From Chloroflexota bacterium (GTDB lineage: Bacteria > Chloroflexota > Dehalococcoidia > SM23-28-2 > RBG-16-64-32), in the NCBI GenBank assembly GCA_005880055.1, contig VBJS01000056.1:425-11091 (forward strand): a stretch of 10,667 bases of DNA, given 5' to 3'. Under the pieces are notes generated by a model. That model was not told the origin of the DNA. It was given only the letters and a program-made list of their open reading frames with translations, and ran no database searches. Shown piece by piece: positions 7,794-10,667 of this stretch (positions within the stretch are counted from its first letter, which is position 1; every line of letters begins with the position of its first letter). Position numbers and translations under genes: made by a program.

Positions 7794-7971
7794 AGGGACA
7801 TCCTCTCGTGAACTGGGGATCTGGGGGTAGGAAAAAGCACAACGGGCGAACTCGGTGGCACGAATCCGCTCGGATAAGGCGAGGCGAGTCATTCGGTTGA
7901 GCGTTACGGTCATACCGCTCGGGAATCAGGTGACGGCCTGAAGGCCCTGGACCCCTCCTGGGGTCTCCCCG

Positions 7972-7997
7972 GGGTTATACGATGCGTTGCATAACCC
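7972..7997. promoter_or_regulatory. Palindromic candidate operator overlapping the SusC promoter
   Basis: GGGTTAT at 7972-7978 is mirrored by ATAACCC at 7991-7997 with 12 bp between. 20 of the 26 positions are symmetric, and there is an additional inner ATGC-GTT-GCAT (7982-7992). It covers the -10 and spacer of the minus-strand promoter and stops exactly at the -35. A regulator bound here would block SusC transcription. No regulator gene is in the window. Confidence 0.45.
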
Positions 7998-8003
7998 TGT
8001 CAA
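7974..8003 (-). promoter_or_regulatory. Sigma70-type promoter for the SusC operon
   Basis: On the minus strand a perfect -35 hexamer TTGACA (8003-7998) is followed after 18 bp by TATAAC (7979-7974); shifting by one gives GTATAA with 17 bp. Transcription would start near 7967, leaving a leader of about 170 nt before the SusC start. It is the best promoter match in the intergenic region and faces the right way. Confidence 0.6.
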
Positions 8004-8018
8004 CCCCCTGTTTCCGGG

Positions 8019-8046
8019 TTGCATCCGGCTGGGGGCACCCTATCAT
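8019..8046 (+). promoter_or_regulatory. Sigma70-type promoter for the plug/DsbA/waaA operon
   Basis: TTGCAT (8019-8024) and TATCAT (8041-8046) are spaced by 16 bp, with a start expected near 8053 and a leader of about 20 nt before the ATG at 8074. The -35 boxes of this and the opposite promoter are only 15 bp apart, so the two transcription units could influence each other. Confidence 0.5.
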
Positions 8047-8073
8047 CTATCAACGGTCGCGTAACGGTCGGTC

Positions 8074-8841
8074 ATGACACGCATCGCCCACATCCTCCCG
8101 GTAGCGGCCTTGGGCCTCGGGATCGCCGTGTCCCGAGGCGTACCGGTCCAAGCGCAGGCCCAAGCCCATGCCGCTACCCCCACAGCGGGGATCAGTGGGC
8201 AGGTCGTGAACCAGCAATCTCGCATCCCCGTCAGCGGGGCACGTGTGAACCTGATCGGGACGCGCCTGCAGAGCGCCACCGACAGCGCCGGTCGGTTCAC
8301 CCAGGCCAGCCTCGGCGCCGGAACGTACATCCTCGAGGTTCGAGCCATCGGGTACGGGGTGACATCGTGGGTATTGCGCCTCGCCGACGGCGAGCTGGTC
8401 GATTACGTGTTCGAGCTGGAGCCCCTGGGCGTCGATCTCGATCCCATCGTCGTCGAGGGCCGGCCAGGGTATTTCCAGCGTCGCATGCAGGAGTTCGAGG
8501 AGCGGCGCCGCGCCGGCCGCGGCATTTTCATCACGCGCGACCAGATCGCGGCAAGCCACGCGACCACCATGGTGGACCTGCTCCGAGGCATCCCGGGAGT
8601 TCGGCTGAATTGCCGCTCGGGCGTGTGTACCGCGCAAATGACCCGGACCGCGCACGGCGTCTGTGCCGCTGACTGGGTGGTCGACGGCATGCCGGCCACG
8701 GTGTCGTCGACGCCGCATCTTCCGGTCGTAGGAATCGTGGCCGTGGAGATTTACCGCAGTCCCAGCGAAGCGCCCGCCGAGTTCCTCAAGGCGGACTCCG
8801 ATTGCGGAGTCATCGCCATCTGGACCAAGTCGGGCCCCTGA
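8074..8841 (+). CDS. Secreted carboxypeptidase-regulatory plus TonB-plug domain protein without a barrel
   Basis: A 255-aa protein. The ATG at 8074 starts a signal peptide (MTRIAHILPVAALGLGIAV..., cleavage likely around AQAQA or AHA, residues 28-33); no good ribosome-binding site is seen upstream. Residues about 38-117 form a carboxypeptidase-regulatory-like sandwich (GISGQVVNQQSRIPVSGARV, DSAGRFTQASLGAGTYILEVRA). LDPIVVEGRPG (122-132) resembles a TonB-box/linker. After a charged helix (FQRRMQEFEERRRAGRG), residues about 151-252 follow the order of a receptor plug: TTMVDLLRGIPGVRL, VVDGMPA, IVAVEIYRSP and finally CGVIAIWTK, the place where receptors read NGVINITTK. The protein then stops, so there is no room for a barrel. 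Four Cys (180, 185, 197, 244) lie in the plug-like part. This is the regular end of the gene, not a visible truncation. It may be a periplasmic or outer-membrane-associated plug mimic; the role is unknown. Confidence 0.85.
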   Translation: MTRIAHILPVAALGLGIAVSRGVPVQAQAQAHAATPTAGISGQVVNQQSRIPVSGARVNLIGTRLQSATDSAGRFTQASLGAGTYILEVRAIGYGVTSWVLRLADGELVDYVFELEPLGVDLDPIVVEGRPGYFQRRMQEFEERRRAGRGIFITRDQIAASHATTMVDLLRGIPGVRLNCRSGVCTAQMTRTAHGVCAADWVVDGMPATVSSTPHLPVVGIVAVEIYRSPSEAPAEFLKADSDCGVIAIWTKSGP

Positions 8842-9464
8842 CCAGCCCTCACTTTCGTCTCGTCCTCCTCGCCGCGTCGCTGCTCGTCACCACCGGGAGC
8901 GCGCAGAACGAGGATCCGCTCGCGGCCCGCTCGAAGGGCGCGAGCAGCGCCCCGGTCACCGTCTATGAGATGGCTGACTTCCAGTGCCCGGCCTGCCGCC
9001 TGTTCTCGGTGACAGTGCTTCCGATCCTCGAGCGTGAATACGTGCAGACCGGCAAGGTGCGGTGGGTGTTCATCAATCTTCCGCTGACGAGCCTCCATCC
9101 CAACGCGATTGCGGCGGCCGAAGTCGCGATGTGCGCCGCACGGCAGGGGCGCTTCTGGCCGACGCACGATGCACTCTACCAACAGCAGGATGACTGGGCC
9201 AAGCTCGCCAAACCCCGCACGGCGCTGGTGCGGATCGCCCAGCGCGCGGGCGTGGACCGCGCGAAGCTGCTCGCCTGTCTCAGGGACGGCAGCGTGCGTA
9301 AAGAAATCGAGCTCGACGCCCAGCGGGCCAGCCGGTCAGGCGCCCACGCGACTCCTTCCTTCTATATAGAGGGCGGCTTGCTGCAAGGAGCTCCGTACAC
9401 GCCCGACCCGATGCGCCACGTGCTGGACTCGGTCTACGCCGTGCGCACCCGCGCGTCGCAGTGA
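8802..9464 (+). CDS. DsbA-like periplasmic thiol:disulfide oxidoreductase
   Basis: A thioredoxin-fold protein of the DsbA/Thioredoxin_4 type, 220 aa from the TTG at 8802. Features: a hydrophobic signal segment (FRLVLLAASLLVTTGSAQ), the first strand VTVYEMADF, the redox motif CPAC at 62-65, a helical insertion containing a second Cys pair (C111 in AMCAARQGRFWPTHDALY and C159 in LLACL) as in many DsbA relatives, and the cis-proline loop ATPSF (183-187). It would oxidise or shuffle disulfides in exported proteins; no DsbB or DsbD partner is visible. The start is uncertain. TTG 8802 has AAGGCGG seven bases upstream but overlaps the previous gene by 40 bp. A CTG at 8838 overlaps the previous stop as CTGA and would give a tighter signal peptide. 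There is no ATG or GTG before the signal. The gene lies between the four-Cys plug protein and waaA, and its stop overlaps the next start. Confidence 0.9.
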   Translation: MRSHRHLDQVGPLTSPHFRLVLLAASLLVTTGSAQNEDPLAARSKGASSAPVTVYEMADFQCPACRLFSVTVLPILEREYVQTGKVRWVFINLPLTSLHPNAIAAAEVAMCAARQGRFWPTHDALYQQQDDWAKLAKPRTALVRIAQRAGVDRAKLLACLRDGSVRKEIELDAQRASRSGAHATPSFYIEGGLLQGAPYTPDPMRHVLDSVYAVRTRASQ

Positions 9465-10667
9465 GTCGCCCCTCGTTTCTCTACCGGCTGAGCGTGCACG
9501 TGGCCTCGCGCGCGGCGCCATTGGTCGCACGCTTCGACAAGAAGGTGGCGCGGGGGCTCGATGGGCGGCGCGGATTGGCCGCCCGTCTTGCAGCATGGGC
9601 GGCGGCGCAGCGGGACACCCAGCGGCCACTGGTCTGGATGCACGCGCCGTCGGTAGGCGAAGGACTCCAGGCGAAGCCGGTGCTCGAGACGTTGCGCGCC
9701 GAGCATCCCGACTGGCAGCTGGCGTTCACATTTTTCTCGCCGTCGGCCGAGCGGCTCGCGAAGAACCTGCCGGTCGACGTCGCCGATTACTTGCCGCTCG
9801 ACCGGCCATCCGAGGTATCCGCGGTCCTCGACGCGCTGCAACCGACCGCGCTGGTCTTCAGCAAGCTCGACGTCTGGCCGGAGCTGACCCTGGCGGCGGC
9901 ACGCCGCCAGGTCAAGCTCGGACTGATTTCCGCGACCGTGGCGCCGGACAGCTCGCGGTTGCGATGGCCCACACGGAAGTGGGCCGCTCCGGCGTATCGC
10001 GCGCTCGACCGCGTCGGCACGATCAGTGAGGAGGATGGCGAGCGCCTCGAGCGACTGGGCGCGCGCCCCGAGACCATCGCGGTCACCGGCGACACACGCT
10101 ACGACAGTGTGGCCGAGCGCGCCGCGCGCCTCGATCGCACGCGCGAACCGCTGGCCCGGCTCGCAACTGCCACGCCAGAGACGTTTACGATTGTGGCGGG
10201 CTCGACCTGGCCGTCGGATGAAGCGGTGTTGTTGCCCGCGTTCGCAGATCTGCTGCATCAGCTGCCGACCGCGCGGCTGCTGCTCGCTCCCCACGAACCC
10301 AACCCCGATCACCTCGCGGGCATCGCTGAGCGTCTGCGCCATCTGAAGCTCCCCCGGCCCGTCCGCTTGTCGCAGCTCGAGCATGCGAAGCCGGGGCCGG
10401 TGATCGTTGTGGATCGTGTCGGCATTCTGGCCGATCTCTACTCGCTCGGCGACACCGCATTCGTCGGCGGCGGCTTCCATCGCGCCGGCCTCCACTCCGT
10501 GCTCGAACCGGCGGTGTTCGGCGTGCCGACGGTGTTCGGCCCGCACTGGCGGATGAGCCGGGATGCAGCCCTGTTGCTCGACCAGGGCGGAGCGGTCGCG
10601 CTGCCGGCCGACGCGCGCCATCCGCTGCACTCGCAGTGGCTCGTGTGGCATCACGACCCCGCCGCGC
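9461..10667 (+). CDS. waaA: 3-deoxy-D-manno-octulosonic acid (Kdo) transferase, 3' end cut by the window
   Basis: A GTG start at 9461 overlaps the previous TGA (GTGA), and the frame stays open to the window edge: 402 codons, so only about the last 20-40 residues of this ~425-aa family are missing. WaaA transfers Kdo from CMP-Kdo to lipid A precursor at the inner face of the cytoplasmic membrane. The N-terminal glycosyltransferase domain has the hallmark VWMHAPSVGEG (58-68), whose Glu67 corresponds to the catalytic base. It also has TFFSPSAERL (TxTSPTG-like), YLPLDRP, and GDTRYD (210-215, family GNxKFD). The second domain has IVAGSTWPSDEAVLL, LLLAPHEPN, FVGGGFHRAGLHSVLEPA (334-351) and GVPTVFGPH, matching the CMP-Kdo side. 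The region that usually reads ETE-WPN is instead FSKLDVWPEL (133-142). The N-terminal segment is only moderately hydrophobic compared with the E. coli anchor. The identification is secure. Confidence 0.93.
   Translation, partial: MSRPSFLYRLSVHVASRAAPLVARFDKKVARGLDGRRGLAARLAAWAAAQRDTQRPLVWMHAPSVGEGLQAKPVLETLRAEHPDWQLAFTFFSPSAERLAKNLPVDVADYLPLDRPSEVSAVLDALQPTALVFSKLDVWPELTLAAARRQVKLGLISATVAPDSSRLRWPTRKWAAPAYRALDRVGTISEEDGERLERLGARPETIAVTGDTRYDSVAERAARLDRTREPLARLATATPETFTIVAGSTWPSDEAVLLPAFADLLHQLPTARLLLAPHEPNPDHLAGIAERLRHLKLPRPVRLSQLEHAKPGPVIVVDRVGILADLYSLGDTAFVGGGFHRAGLHSVLEPAVFGVPTVFGPHWRMSRDAALLLDQGGAVALPADARHPLHSQWLVWHHDPAA

Larger units (their letters stand above)
7794..8073. promoter_or_regulatory. 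Divergent intergenic control region, about 280 bp
   Basis: No gene lies here. The region separates the start of the SusC operon (7793, minus) from the plug-protein operon (8074, plus) and carries the two promoters and the palindrome listed separately. Its SusC-proximal half would be a leader of about 170 nt. This leader contains GACCCC-TCCT-GGGGTC (7950-7965) and GGCC-TGAA-GGCC (7935-7946), two short stems, but neither is followed by a T tract. In the other half, the octamer AACGGTCG is repeated at 8052-8059 and 8063-8070, 11 bp apart, in the short leader of the plus-strand operon. Confidence 0.6.

Noticed and set aside
7935..7965. The two short stems in the SusC leader as a riboswitch or intrinsic terminator.
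   Set aside because: The stems are only 4-6 bp, have no following T tract and match no riboswitch consensus I can recognise.
9434..10654. A 406-codon open frame on the minus strand opposite waaA.
   Set aside because: It is antisense to a gene with clear family motifs; GC-rich DNA opens long opposite frames and the predicted protein is Arg/Ala/Gly-rich without recognisable domains.

Overview
The window is GC-rich, densely coded DNA from a diderm (LPS-bearing) bacterium. It combines a SusC/RagA-type TonB-dependent receptor with its SusD-like lipoprotein, a DUF4397-like lipoprotein, a PD40/TolB-like beta-propeller, a short secreted protein with only a carboxypeptidase-regulatory and a TonB-plug domain, a DsbA-like oxidoreductase and a Kdo transferase (WaaA). 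This mix together with the high GC content resembles Gemmatimonadota. That assignment is inference, because there is no rRNA or other marker gene here.

Layout. Positions 2-880 (+) hold the C-terminal part of a secreted six-repeat PD40 propeller whose 5' end lies outside the window. It converges, across only 27 bp, on a four-gene minus-strand operon that reads right to left: the SusC-like receptor (7793 to 4455), the SusD-like lipoprotein (4372 to 2709, split by a one-base frameshift near 3665), a 155-aa lipoprotein with a C-terminal membrane helix (2706 to 2239), and a DUF4397-like lipoprotein (2242 to 908). The last three are separated by 2 bp and by a 4-bp ATGA overlap, so they are probably translationally coupled. 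A strong GC-rich hairpin sits between the SusC and SusD genes. A 280-bp divergent control region (7794-8073) carries a good sigma70-type promoter for the SusC operon, a second one for the opposite strand, and a palindrome overlapping the first. To its right a plus-strand operon runs off the window: plug-only protein (8074-8841), DsbA-like thiol oxidoreductase (8802-9464) and waaA (9461 to beyond 10667, incomplete at its 3' end).

How the parts fit. SusC and SusD homologues form an outer-membrane complex in which the lipoprotein captures a ligand and the TonB-driven barrel imports it. The two following lipoproteins probably belong to the same envelope unit, but no glycoside hydrolase, peptidase or sensor gene is present to reveal the substrate. 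The plus-strand operon is also about the envelope: a periplasmic plug-like protein with four cysteines, a disulfide enzyme, and LPS inner-core synthesis.

I see no CRISPR array, transposon, phage gene, tRNA or rRNA, and no clear candidate for a wholly new system. The points most worth a second look are the split SusD gene, the plug-only protein beside a DsbA-like enzyme, the palindrome in the divergent promoter region and the intercistronic hairpin.
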